Shown here piece by piece: positions 44,453 to 52,572 of a stretch of 64,000 bases of DNA (its first letter is position 1; each line of letters starts with the position of its first letter). Under the pieces are notes generated by a model. That model was not told the DNA's origin. It saw nothing but the letters and a program-made list of their open reading frames with translations, and did not search any database. Location: contig NZ_CALAOH010000255.1 in NCBI RefSeq assembly GCF_937926365.1, forward strand, positions 1 through 64,000, written 5' to 3'. The stretch comes from an uncultured Azohydromonas sp. GTDB taxonomy: Bacteria; Pseudomonadota; Gammaproteobacteria; Burkholderiales; Burkholderiaceae_C. The translations under genes and the position numbers were made by a program.

Positions 44453-45467
44453 CCCTGCCAAGAGGGCTGCCGCCATCACGTTCGACAACCTGGAGCCGGC
44501 CAGCGCGGCGCCGGCGGCACCCGCGGTCCCGGCGGCTGCTCCCGCGCGGCCAGCAGCGCCGACGGGCATCGGCAAGATCTCCGGGTTCTTCCAGGACGGG
44601 CACAGGACGAAGGCCGAGATCGACCGGCTCACGCAGCAGGTCTCGCAGCTGGAGAAGGAGCGCGGCGCCCAGCCGATGGACCCGGCGTTGATCACCCCGT
44701 CCCGCTGGGCCAACCGGCACGCGGACTCGTACACCACCGCGGAGTTCGAGGCGCTGAGGGCCGAGATCCAGGATGCGGGGGGCAATGTCCAGCCGATCAA
44801 GGTACGGCCCCGGCCGGATGCCAAGGACGGTGAACCGCAGTACGAGATCGTCTTCGGCCACCGGCGCCATCGTGCCTGCCTGGAGCTCGGCCTGCCTGTC
44901 CTGGCCGTCGTGCAGCCTCTGTCGGACACCGAGCTCTTCACGCACATGGAGCGTGAGAACCGCAACCGCCAGGGCCTGTCGGCCTACGAGCAGGGGGCCA
45001 TGTACCGGCGCGCGCTGGATGAGGGGCTCTTTCCCTCGATGAGAAAGCTAGCCGAAGGCATTGGCCGCGCGATCAGCGATGTCGTGAAGGCGACGCAGAT
45101 CGCGCAGCTGCCGTCCGCCGTGCTGGAGGCGTTCCCCTCCCCCAACGACATCCAGTTCCGCTGGGCCACGGAGCTCAAGGAGGCGGTTGCGCAGCATGAA
45201 CAGGCCGTGCTCGCCGCGGCGAAGCAGGCGGCTGCAGACCGCCTGCCCGCGCCGGAGGTGTTCCGTCAGCTCACTGCGTGCCTGAGGCGCGAAAGCCCGG
45301 CCCCGGCGGCGCCGCTTCCTGAGCGCAAGTTCAACCTGGGCGCGGGGCGGCGGGCCACCATTGCCGTGGACGACACCGGCCACACGGTCCTGAAGATCGC
45401 TCCGGGTGTCATGCCGCCGGAAAAATGGAAGGCGCTCGAATCGGCATTGAAGGCGTTGTTGGACTGA
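44445..45467 (+). CDS. parB: ParB partition protein
   Basis: This 340-residue CTPase/centromere-binding protein has the ParB N-domain YEIVFGHRRHRACLELGLPV and FTHMERENRNRQGLSAYEQG, then the HTH MRKLAEGIGRAISDVVKATQ. The C-terminal 70 residues form a separate domain. It overlaps parA by 8 bases. Three 11-13 bp palindromes lie just downstream (45665, 45731) and 2 kb further (47639), good candidates for its parS sites. Confidence 0.92.
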   Translation: MTNPAKRAAAITFDNLEPASAAPAAPAVPAAAPARPAAPTGIGKISGFFQDGHRTKAEIDRLTQQVSQLEKERGAQPMDPALITPSRWANRHADSYTTAEFEALRAEIQDAGGNVQPIKVRPRPDAKDGEPQYEIVFGHRRHRACLELGLPVLAVVQPLSDTELFTHMERENRNRQGLSAYEQGAMYRRALDEGLFPSMRKLAEGIGRAISDVVKATQIAQLPSAVLEAFPSPNDIQFRWATELKEAVAQHEQAVLAAAKQAAADRLPAPEVFRQLTACLRRESPAPAAPLPERKFNLGAGRRATIAVDDTGHTVLKIAPGVMPPEKWKALESALKALLD

Positions 45468-45498
45468 CGCGGCCCGGTGCTCGCCGTTTGACCGTCGA

Positions 45499-45529
45499 AG
45501 GGCAGAGTGCTCAGCGCCCTGCCCTTTTT
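45499..45529 (+). terminator. Rho-independent terminator after parAB
   Basis: AGGGCAG pairs with CTGCCCT across a 13-base loop and is followed by TTTTG, 31 bases after the parB stop. Confidence 0.7.
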
Positions 45530-45663
45530 GTTGCTGGCTGGCCTGCCGCGCAAGCCGCGGCGTGGACACGCACAGCAGCCTTTGACTGGGATGCCGCCGG
45601 GCGGCCTGTCGAGCCAGAAAGCCTTGTTGCTGACGTGCTGCCTGCGGCCCGGACGGCGTGGTG

Positions 45664-45676
45664 ATAGACCGTCTAG
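45664..45676. promoter_or_regulatory. parS-like palindrome TAGACCGTCTA, site 1
   Basis: The 11-bp inverted repeat at 45665-45675 around a central base matches sites 2 and 3. It lies 197 bp after parB. Confidence 0.6.
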
Positions 45677-45730
45677 CGGGGCGTGCCAGCGCACGCTGAG
45701 GCCGCTTCCTCAATCCGCAAGTTCAGGGCG

Positions 45731-45743
45731 CTAGACGGTCTAG
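45731..45743. promoter_or_regulatory. parS-like palindrome CTAGACGGTCTAG, site 2
   Basis: This is a perfect 13-bp inverted repeat 66 bp from site 1, close to the 3' end of the TnpB-related gene. Confidence 0.62.
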
Positions 45744-45775
45744 CACCGCTCCTAAAAACATGGACATCTATTCCG

Positions 45776-47410
45776 CTAGAACGGAATGTCGTCCATGACG
45801 CTCCCCGAACAGTGTTGGGAGCGGTTCGCGCCACGGGACTGCGCCGTGGAGAGGCGGTGTGCACTCGATGCCTGCGTTGCCGGAGACAAGGGTGCGGGCG
45901 GGTCGGTGGAACTGCCCGACCGCCAATGCGCTGCGTGCGCCGCTTTAAGGCAGGTGCGAATCCCCGACCATTGCTGCCACACATGCTTCGCGCGATTCCT
46001 CGCGGGTACGGCGAAGGTGACGTGGCCGCCATTGCGCAGCGGCACGATGGCCTCACGCACGGCCGGGGCCTCGCGCAGCCCCAATCCTCGACGGGCGACG
46101 GCACAGGCCGCGCCCTGGTGTACCGAGATGCCCCGGCGCTGTGCGTGGTTCACCGCGCCGATGATGGAGGTAAACGCTGGGTTGACTTCGATGACTTCCA
46201 CGCCGGCGCGCAGACTTGCTGCCTTGAGGGCGCTCGTCATCCTGGAGAAGACGAACGAGGACAGCAGCCTGGAGCGCGCCGGATCCACCGCTTCGAGCTC
46301 GGCCTTCTTCTTGCGGAAGTCCAGCTTCTCCAAAGCCAGCGGCTTGCCGCGCGCCTGGGCCAGCGCCGCGACCTGCACGGCCGCATCGCCGATGAGGGCC
46401 TTGACTTGGTCGCTGGACTTGCCCCGCGTGGGCAGCTCAATGCGCCGCACGTCCACCAGGTTGCCGAACCGGTCCACCTCAGCCACGGCGAGGTGGTCGG
46501 CGTTGATGTCGATGCCGGTGCAGCCTAGCGCCGGCGAGGTGGTCACGGCCGCAGCGTCGACCTCGACACTGGCAAACACGCGCCAGCCCTTGTCGTCGCG
46601 CAGGAAGCGGTAGCTGATGGCGCGGCCCACGCGCCTGGACGCGGGCTTGCCAGCCCGGGTAGTGGCTGACACGACCCGGCTCATGCCCAGCGCCGAGACT
46701 ATGGGCCCGTGGCCGTGGGCAAAGCGCACACCGTAAATCATCAGGAACCTTGCGCCGCATTCCTGCATCAGCGCGTCGGGCAGGCGCAGCTTCAGTTGCA
46801 GACTGCCGTCCTCGCACACTGCGGCCTGGCAGGTCTGGTTGCCCGCGGTCTCATCTTGGCTGCCCAGCACGAAGAACTGACGGCTGAGCGCCTCGCGCCA
46901 CTGGTCGAGCCACTCCTCGTGGTCGGACAGGCCATTGGCCTGCAGGTTGTACTGGGCATGGAAGAGCCGGCGGCTGCCAAAGCACAGCCGCACTTGCCCA
47001 TCGGCCTCGTCGCGCTGCAACGCCGCTAGGCGCTGCTCCAGGACAGCGAGACGGCGCTTTTTCTGATGCAGCTTGTTGGTGCCGGGACTGTTCTGGGCGA
47101 GCTTGTTGACGAGGCGGTGCGCCTTGGCAAGGCGCACCTTCGCCTCCTCGATGAGCTGCGGCCGGCGCTGCAGGATTGCCTCGACCTTGCCGTCGAGCTC
47201 GACGCGAATCCCGTTGAACTGACGCGCGGTCAGGCCGAACCGGGGCAGGAACTCGCGCTTGAGTTCGTTGAGGCTGCGATGCCGACGCAGTGCGGCATGG
47301 AGACAGCGCTGCGCCCGGCCATGCAGCTCGGCATAGGCGTTGAGCGCTTGGGCTTGCTCAGGCGCAAGCACCAGCCGCGTCTGGTAGGTGAAGACGCAGC
47401 GCTCAGCCAT
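45776..47410 (-). CDS. TnpB-related RuvC-fold protein with SSB-like C-terminal tip
   Basis: This protein of 544 residues belongs to the plasmid-borne 'TnpB-related' group. The RuvC fold is visible as Asp301 in LGCTGIDINADHLAVAEVD (RuvC-I) and Glu361 in PLALEKLDFRKKK (RuvC-II). At RuvC-III, where TnpB has DxNAA, it reads HQGAA (His431). No CxxC zinc ribbon is present. The N-terminal 150 residues are helical and basic. After about residue 497 comes a Ser/Thr/Pro/Gln-rich linker of 40 residues ending in GSVMDDIPF, like the tip of SSB. ATG 47410 is used; the open frame to 47563 looks non-coding. No TnpA gene or transposon ends are seen. The gene lies between parS-like sites. Confidence 0.8.
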   Translation of the reverse strand: MAERCVFTYQTRLVLAPEQAQALNAYAELHGRAQRCLHAALRRHRSLNELKREFLPRFGLTARQFNGIRVELDGKVEAILQRRPQLIEEAKVRLAKAHRLVNKLAQNSPGTNKLHQKKRRLAVLEQRLAALQRDEADGQVRLCFGSRRLFHAQYNLQANGLSDHEEWLDQWREALSRQFFVLGSQDETAGNQTCQAAVCEDGSLQLKLRLPDALMQECGARFLMIYGVRFAHGHGPIVSALGMSRVVSATTRAGKPASRRVGRAISYRFLRDDKGWRVFASVEVDAAAVTTSPALGCTGIDINADHLAVAEVDRFGNLVDVRRIELPTRGKSSDQVKALIGDAAVQVAALAQARGKPLALEKLDFRKKKAELEAVDPARSRLLSSFVFSRMTSALKAASLRAGVEVIEVNPAFTSIIGAVNHAQRRGISVHQGAACAVARRGLGLREAPAVREAIVPLRNGGHVTFAVPARNRAKHVWQQWSGIRTCLKAAHAAHWRSGSSTDPPAPLSPATQASSAHRLSTAQSRGANRSQHCSGSVMDDIPF

Positions 47411-47638
47411 GAAACAGCGCCTGCATTGACTTGAATCCGTACTGCCGGGCAGCGACTTGGCATTTTGCTCTCGCGCCAATGCCAGCGGGCCAACTTCATC
47501 TCCATCCCCGCTTCGTGGCCCATGTTCTGCGTCGCAGACCAGAATGCACCGCATTTGTCCCACTTGTCCGTATAAGTCTTAGCTTTTGGCAACCCTCGCA
47601 TTACTGCGCCTGGTGGTGCGACTCATCGAAGAGGGGCG

Positions 47639-47651
47639 ATAGACGGTCTAT
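47639..47651. promoter_or_regulatory. parS-like palindrome ATAGACGGTCTAT, site 3
   Basis: This is a perfect 13-bp inverted repeat with the same TAGACGGTCTA core. It lies 229 bp upstream of the TnpB-related start and touches the stop of the gene at 47651-48658. Confidence 0.6.
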
Positions 47652-48658
47652 CACATCAGCCCCGAGTGGCATGGACGGTGATCGGCATTGATCCAGCTCG
47701 CGGCCTGCAGCCCACGGAGCTTCGCCGCCGACTTCAGCGCCGCAAAGGCTTGCAGGTGCTCAATCCTCGGCTTGGACCGCTGTGCCCGGTGCTGGACTGC
47801 CTCACGTTCACGCTCCCTGTCTTCGCGCTCGCCGGCCAGCGTGTTGGGACCCTTGATCGACTCCTGGCCAGTGGCCTTCTTGCGCCCGCCAGAAGGTGCC
47901 ACGGGTCGCCTCCAATCCTCACCGCTGTGGATCAGGTGGATCAGGTACCCGACGGGCTCCCGTGCAGCCAGGATGGCCAGCATCCGGTGCGCCATCACGT
48001 CCTGCACCCACACATCGTGTGCGCGTGCCACGGCCAGCACCTTGCGCACGTCGTCCGGCTGCATCACTTCCAGCAGCGGCTTCAGGTCGTCGCGCACATG
48101 AACGGCTCGGCCTTCAGCGGGCTCTGGCGGCCTCGGGGCTTCGGTATCGGCAGCCTCTTCAGCGGCCTGGGGCGCAGCCCCTTCGCCCCCTGAAGGGTTT
48201 GGTTCTTTAGCTACTGGCTGCGCAACGTTTTGCGCACGCGGGCCGAAGAACATGGCGTCGGCGTAGGGCGTGAGCCAGGTCTTCCCGATGGGCGTGCCGG
48301 GACCGCGTGCGCCATGCAATTCCTGAGGCGGGCGCTCGATGAGGCCCCATGCCACCAGGTCGGCGTTGGCGCCTGTGATGCTGCGGCGGCAGTAGTCCGT
48401 GGCGTCCTGCAGCTCACGGACTGCCGTGTCGAACACGCGACGCCGGCCGCAGTCATCGACGCCGCTGAGGTCCGCCTTGGCCAAGTACTCGTACAGCGCG
48501 GCCTCAGCCCGAGCGGGCAGGCCGCGCAGTTCGCCACGGTGAGTCTGTTCCCCAAGCCTCAGATGGGCTTCGTGAATGGGATCAGGGAGGTCACGTGAGC
48601 GGCGGCAAGAAGGCGAGGGCGCGCGTGCGCCCGCCTGGTCTGTAGCAGGTAGGTACAT
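47651..48658 (-). CDS. Hypothetical plasmid protein, possible winged-helix
   Basis: This protein of 335 residues has a first third (AALYEYLAKADLSGVDDCGR to NADLVAWGLIERPP) that could be a winged helix. A Pro/Glu-rich linker leads to DDLKPLLEVMQPDDVRKVLA and helical sequence. The position between partition and transfer genes would fit a replication or regulatory protein, but no Rep motif is recognised. The start at 48658 has no good ribosome site; a later start is possible. Confidence 0.55.
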   Translation of the reverse strand: MYLPATDQAGARAPSPSCRRSRDLPDPIHEAHLRLGEQTHRGELRGLPARAEAALYEYLAKADLSGVDDCGRRRVFDTAVRELQDATDYCRRSITGANADLVAWGLIERPPQELHGARGPGTPIGKTWLTPYADAMFFGPRAQNVAQPVAKEPNPSGGEGAAPQAAEEAADTEAPRPPEPAEGRAVHVRDDLKPLLEVMQPDDVRKVLAVARAHDVWVQDVMAHRMLAILAAREPVGYLIHLIHSGEDWRRPVAPSGGRKKATGQESIKGPNTLAGEREDREREREAVQHRAQRSKPRIEHLQAFAALKSAAKLRGLQAASWINADHRPCHSGLM

Positions 48659-48812
48659 GAATCTGCAGGGACGAGTTCACCCGCGCGTTGCGGATTCCCT
48701 CGCTGCCCCTACACTTCAAGCCTGCTATGGCGGTGTGTAGATCTCGGCGAGGGATCACGCATCACGGAGAGAGGCTTGGGGCGGGAATCCCGGGCCTTTT
48801 CTCTTTTCGGGC

Positions 48813-49049
48813 TCAGGTTCTCTGAGTTGTCCCGGTCCTTTCTTCAGCTCTGGGCCAACTGCGGGAATTCAGCCGGCACCTGGGTTGCAAGCGCCGCGCG
48901 AACGCAGCGCTGATCCTTGTGGGGTTCCGCAGGGGGGCCTTGGCGACGTGGGTGGGCTTCGCACGGGGCAGGGACGACGGCGAAATACCGACTTCCTCGG
49001 CAGCCTCGCGTACGGACGAGCCTTGAGCGATCAGAGGTCCCACGGTCAT
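48813..49049 (-). CDS. Small HTH protein, uncertain
   Basis: This 78-residue frame's ATG overlaps the traC stop (ATGA). The opening PLIAQGSSVREAAEEVGISP resembles the HTH of the gene at 42735. The remainder is Arg/Pro-rich without structure I recognise, so the reading may be frame-damaged or short in reality. Confidence 0.4.
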   Translation of the reverse strand: MTVGPLIAQGSSVREAAEEVGISPSSLPRAKPTHVAKAPLRNPTRISAAFARRLQPRCRLNSRSWPRAEERTGTTQRT

Positions 49050-51628
49050 CCCGCCCGCATGCCGTGGCGCTGGCGCTGCTGCATCCCGTGACCCGTACTT
49101 CGGGATTGGTCCTGGCCACGCTGCTGGACCTGCTCCTGCACCCGGGCCTTGTGCAGCTCCACCGCCTGCTGCGCCTCGGGCATCACCTGCCGCAGCAGCC
49201 CCTCACGCCCGAGCTGGCTGCGCTGCGCCAGGTCGTTGAAGTCCGTGTGCGACTTCATGCGCGCCAGTGCCGCGAGCTGCTCGGGCTTGAGCAGGTCCTG
49301 CCCGGCCGCAGCCCGGTCCTTGTCCGAAAGCCCGCCCTGCTCCAGCAGCCGCTCGGCCGCGTCGTGCAGCCGCCAGGCGGCCGGCGTGATGGGCGCCAGC
49401 TCGCGCGGGTAGTCGGCCTCGCCCGGGGCGAAGACGGGGAAGAAGGCCCTGCCACCGACGTCGCGCGCCGCCGCCTCTGCCTTCTCGCGGCCCGGGTTGA
49501 AGCCCTGCGTGAGCTGCACCGCCCGGTCGTCGTCGCCGGCCACCAGGATGGGCTTGGTCGGGTGGAGCTCGCGAAGCGCCTTCGCCACCGCGCCCACGTT
49601 CCCGGAGTCGAAGGCCACCACGCCGGCCACCGGGGCGCCCATGGCCTCCTTTAGCGTCGCCATGGTGGCGTAGCCCTCGCCCACGACGATGACAGGCGCG
49701 CGGTCCAGCTCCTTCATGCCCCCCAGCACGTGAAAGCAGCCTTCCTTGTGGCTGTCCTTCGCAAACCGCTTCGTGCCGTCCTCGCCGATGTACTGCGTCG
49801 TCCAGTGCTTGCCGGTCTTGTCATAGGCCGGCACGAAGGTGGTCTTGCCGGCTTGGTCCGTGAGGAGTCCGGGGTAAGGCTGGATGCCCTTGGCCTGGAG
49901 GTAGGGCGTAGGGTGCTTGGAGTCCAGCGGCTGGAGAGCCGCCAGCTGGCGCTGCACGCGCTGCGCCGCTGCCTCGTGCTGGCGCTGCTGCTCGGCCTCG
50001 CGCTCGGCCCGCCTGGCCGCGGCCTCGGCGGTGAGCCTGGCGCGGTCCTCGTCGCTGAGGTGGTAGCCCTTGGCCTTCCAGCGTAGTTCCTGGCCGGTGC
50101 GGTTGTCCTTGGCGTAGCCGGCCGGCACGTGGCCGTCGAGGTGTCCGACGTAGAAGCCGGCCTTCTCCTTGCCCTTGTCGCCGGCCGTGGCGATCCGGTG
50201 CGTGGCACCGTCCATGACCGGGTGCTCGCCCTCCAGGATGAAGCCCATGCCGCGCAGCTCCTGGGCGAACTCGTCGCGCGCGGCCATCGCCGGGTCCTGC
50301 TGCTGGCGCTGGTTCTCGGGCAGCCATTTCCGCAGCGCGTCCCTGTCCGCGCCTTCGCCCGCGTACCAGGACTTGGCCGCGCCGTCCCAGCGCGCACCCG
50401 CGGCCTTGGCTTGGTGCCGCTCGATGTAGGGCACGGCGAGGTAGGTACGCTGCTCCTCGTGCGCGGGCGCGGCCGGCTGTTCGGCTGGCGCTGCCTGGAG
50501 CTGCTGTGCTGCCTCTTCGCGCCGGGGCCAGCGTGCCAGCAGCGGCGCCGTTTCCACGCCGGGAGGCACGTACCAGGACTGCTCCTGGCGGTCCCAGCGG
50601 GCCCCCAGTGCCTTGGCCTGATCCTTCTGCGCGAAGGGCACGGCCAAGTAGACGCGCGGCTGCTGGGCCTGCTCCAGGGCCTGGTCGATGCGCTGGTTTT
50701 CCTCGGCAACGGTGCCCACACTCGCCTCCTGCTTCTGGCCCTGGTGCTGGTCGAACGCCATGACGAAGGTGTGGATGCGCTCGGCGTCGGCCGCCGCGCG
50801 GAAGATCTCCAGCGAGTCTTCCTTGAGCACCTTGATCCAGGACGCGACGTAGGACGCGTGGCGGCCCGGGTCATGGCCGATGCCCAGCGAGTCGCCCACC
50901 AGCATGGATGCGATCTCGGCGCGCAGTTCCTCGCGCGCGTAGCCTTCGCTGCCAAACGGATTGGCGAGGTCCCGGCCCAGCCGGTTCTCGTGCCCGGTCC
51001 AGTGGCCCAGCTCATGCAGCGCGACGGCGTAGTAGCTGGCCGCGTCCGGGAACTGTCCTTTCCCGGGCATCTGGATGGCGTCGGTGGAGGGCCGGTAGAA
51101 GGCGCAGTCGCCTTCCACGTGGCGGATCGTGGCGCCACTGGCGTGCAGCAACTTCTCCGCGCGCTGCGCCGCATCCCAGGCCGGCGGCCGGTGCTGCAGC
51201 GTGGGCAGGCCCTCGATCTGCTCGGCGTTGAACACGACGGCATGGAAGACGCGCGGGCGTTCCAGCTGCACCTGCACCGTCTCGGGCTTGCCGTCCGCAC
51301 CGATCACCGGCCGCCCGTTGTCGTCGAGCCTGGGCTGCTCCTCGCTGAACTTCCAGTACTGGACCGGGGTGCCGTGCTCGCCCTTGCGCACCTGGGCGCC
51401 CTGGGCCTGCGCCTGGTTGTACGTCATCCAGCGCGGGTCGCTGTAGCCCTGGGCCGCCAGGAAGACCGCATTGATGCCCTTGTAGCGCTTGCCGCTGACA
51501 GGGTTCATCGGCACGCCAGCTCTTGGCCGGCCGGGCTCCCAGGGCTTCTGCCAGGGCGCGGTGCCGGCCTCGAGCAGCTCGACGAGCTTCTCGGCCACCC
51601 GCTCATGGAAAGGCTTGCCGCGATCCAT
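49046..51628 (-). CDS. traC: TraC-type protein: ArdC-like, zincin, DUF5710 repeats and TOPRIM
   Basis: This protein of 860 residues starts with the ArdC-like ssDNA-binding domain (PFHERVAEKLVELLEAGTAP, YKGINAVFLAAQGYSDPRWM). A zinc metallopeptidase follows with HELGH at 205-209. Two DUF5710 modules (KDQAKALGARWDRQEQSWYV and HQAKAAGARWDGAAKSWY) lie between about 325 and 435. A TOPRIM/primase-like domain follows with VIVVGEGYATMATLKEA and KPILVAGDDDRAVQ. It probably travels with and protects the transferred strand. It is the last large gene of the tra operon. Confidence 0.85.
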   Translation of the reverse strand: MDRGKPFHERVAEKLVELLEAGTAPWQKPWEPGRPRAGVPMNPVSGKRYKGINAVFLAAQGYSDPRWMTYNQAQAQGAQVRKGEHGTPVQYWKFSEEQPRLDDNGRPVIGADGKPETVQVQLERPRVFHAVVFNAEQIEGLPTLQHRPPAWDAAQRAEKLLHASGATIRHVEGDCAFYRPSTDAIQMPGKGQFPDAASYYAVALHELGHWTGHENRLGRDLANPFGSEGYAREELRAEIASMLVGDSLGIGHDPGRHASYVASWIKVLKEDSLEIFRAAADAERIHTFVMAFDQHQGQKQEASVGTVAEENQRIDQALEQAQQPRVYLAVPFAQKDQAKALGARWDRQEQSWYVPPGVETAPLLARWPRREEAAQQLQAAPAEQPAAPAHEEQRTYLAVPYIERHQAKAAGARWDGAAKSWYAGEGADRDALRKWLPENQRQQQDPAMAARDEFAQELRGMGFILEGEHPVMDGATHRIATAGDKGKEKAGFYVGHLDGHVPAGYAKDNRTGQELRWKAKGYHLSDEDRARLTAEAAARRAEREAEQQRQHEAAAQRVQRQLAALQPLDSKHPTPYLQAKGIQPYPGLLTDQAGKTTFVPAYDKTGKHWTTQYIGEDGTKRFAKDSHKEGCFHVLGGMKELDRAPVIVVGEGYATMATLKEAMGAPVAGVVAFDSGNVGAVAKALRELHPTKPILVAGDDDRAVQLTQGFNPGREKAEAAARDVGGRAFFPVFAPGEADYPRELAPITPAAWRLHDAAERLLEQGGLSDKDRAAAGQDLLKPEQLAALARMKSHTDFNDLAQRSQLGREGLLRQVMPEAQQAVELHKARVQEQVQQRGQDQSRSTGHGMQQRQRHGMRAG

Positions 51629-51630
51629 GG

Positions 51631-51837
51631 TCAGGCCTCCGCGGCCAGGTCGGTGGCGCTGTCCAGGGCGTCGCTGAGGGTCAGCGCGTCTTCCACGAAG
51701 GCGCCGGCCAGTGCCGCCTCCTCGGGGTCGAATTCGGCCAGGAAGGCGGGCGTGCCGGCGTCGCGCAGCTTGTCGCGCACCACCTCGGCCAGGCTCGGAG
51801 GCGGCACCCGCACGTCTTCGTCGTTTGGCATGTCCAT
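51631..51837 (-). CDS. Small acidic protein in the traD position
   Basis: This 68-residue acidic protein ([40 protein letters not shown]) has GAGGAAAAG before its ATG. It lies between traF and traC, where RP4 has traD and traE. I do not recognise the family. Confidence 0.55.
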   Translation of the reverse strand: MDMPNDEDVRVPPPSLAEVVRDKLRDAGTPAFLAEFDPEEAALAGAFVEDALTLSDALDSATDLAAEA

Positions 51838-51850
51838 GAGTGGCTTTTCC

Positions 51851-52378
51851 TCAGTAGGTGAACACGGGGCGGATCACGGTCTTGATCTGCCTGCGGCTGG
51901 TCGGCCCGAAGTAGCGGGCATCGAAGGAGAGGGCGAACCGGTCGGACATGAGCAGGACCTGGTCGGGCGCCAGCGTGGCGCTGGTGGCCTGCAGGTGCGG
52001 CATGAGCCGGCCGGCGCCGTCGAAGCGCACCGGGGCGCTGTCGGGCAGCGGCTGGCCATTGACGCGCACGCCGTCGTCATCCAGCTCCACGTGGTCGCCG
52101 TGCGCTGCCATCACGCGCTTCATGACGTAGCCGGCGCCACCAGGGCACACGCCCACGCCCAGGTAGCCGCGCCGGTAGGCCTGCTCGAAGACGCCGCCCT
52201 GCGGCAGGCACAGCAGGACGTAGGACCCGACGCGCACCAGCTCGCTGGTGGCGCGGTACAGGCCCAGCGGGATGCTCGGGCTGGTGTTCCAGTACAGGCC
52301 CAGCGCCTTGGCCGCGGCGCCCAGCGCTAGCGGGGCGGCCACGACGCCGGCCAGGGCAAACTTGTGCCAGCGCCTCAT
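51851..52378 (-). CDS. traF: TraF, pilin-processing signal-peptidase-like protein
   Basis: This 175-residue protein of the S26 peptidase fold cyclises the TrbC pilin in RP4. An N-terminal membrane segment ([20 protein letters not shown]) precedes the catalytic Ser in [15 protein letters not shown] and the Lys in [13 protein letters not shown]. The later [15 protein letters not shown] is conserved in TraF. ATG 52378 overlaps the stop of the 65-residue gene. TrbC, its expected substrate, is encoded at 62408. Confidence 0.88.
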   Translation of the reverse strand: MRRWHKFALAGVVAAPLALGAAAKALGLYWNTSPSIPLGLYRATSELVRVGSYVLLCLPQGGVFEQAYRRGYLGVGVCPGGAGYVMKRVMAAHGDHVELDDDGVRVNGQPLPDSAPVRFDGAGRLMPHLQATSATLAPDQVLLMSDRFALSFDARYFGPTSRRQIKTVIRPVFTY

Positions 52379-52572
52379 GGGCCGTCCCTTCCATGCGGGA
52401 CGTCTTCCCCGCGTGGGGCGTCCTTTCCGCGCTGCTCGGGCCTGCGGTTGCTGCGCTCCTTCCAAAAGTGCCAGCAGGCCATCAGCAGGATGACAAACAG
52501 GCTTGCCAGCAACGAGACACCGATGGAGTCGGTGAACTGCTCCCAGCGGGTCGGTGGTGCTTGCCAGGTCAT
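52375..52572 (-). CDS. Small membrane protein between traG and traF
   Basis: This 65-residue protein has one membrane helix (SIGVSLLASLFVILLMACWH) and a charged tail. Its start overlaps traG and its stop overlaps traF, so all three are coupled. No family is recognised. Confidence 0.6.
   Translation of the reverse strand: MTWQAPPTRWEQFTDSIGVSLLASLFVILLMACWHFWKERSNRRPEQRGKDAPRGEDVPHGRDGP

Noticed and set aside
45683..46613. Plus-strand open frames of about 280 codons opposite the TnpB-related gene
   Set aside because: Antisense shadows; the minus strand shows RuvC motifs and a consistent C-terminus.
48813..49049. A full regulator gene after traC
   Set aside because: Only the first 25 residues look like HTH; kept as a low-confidence small gene rather than a firm call.
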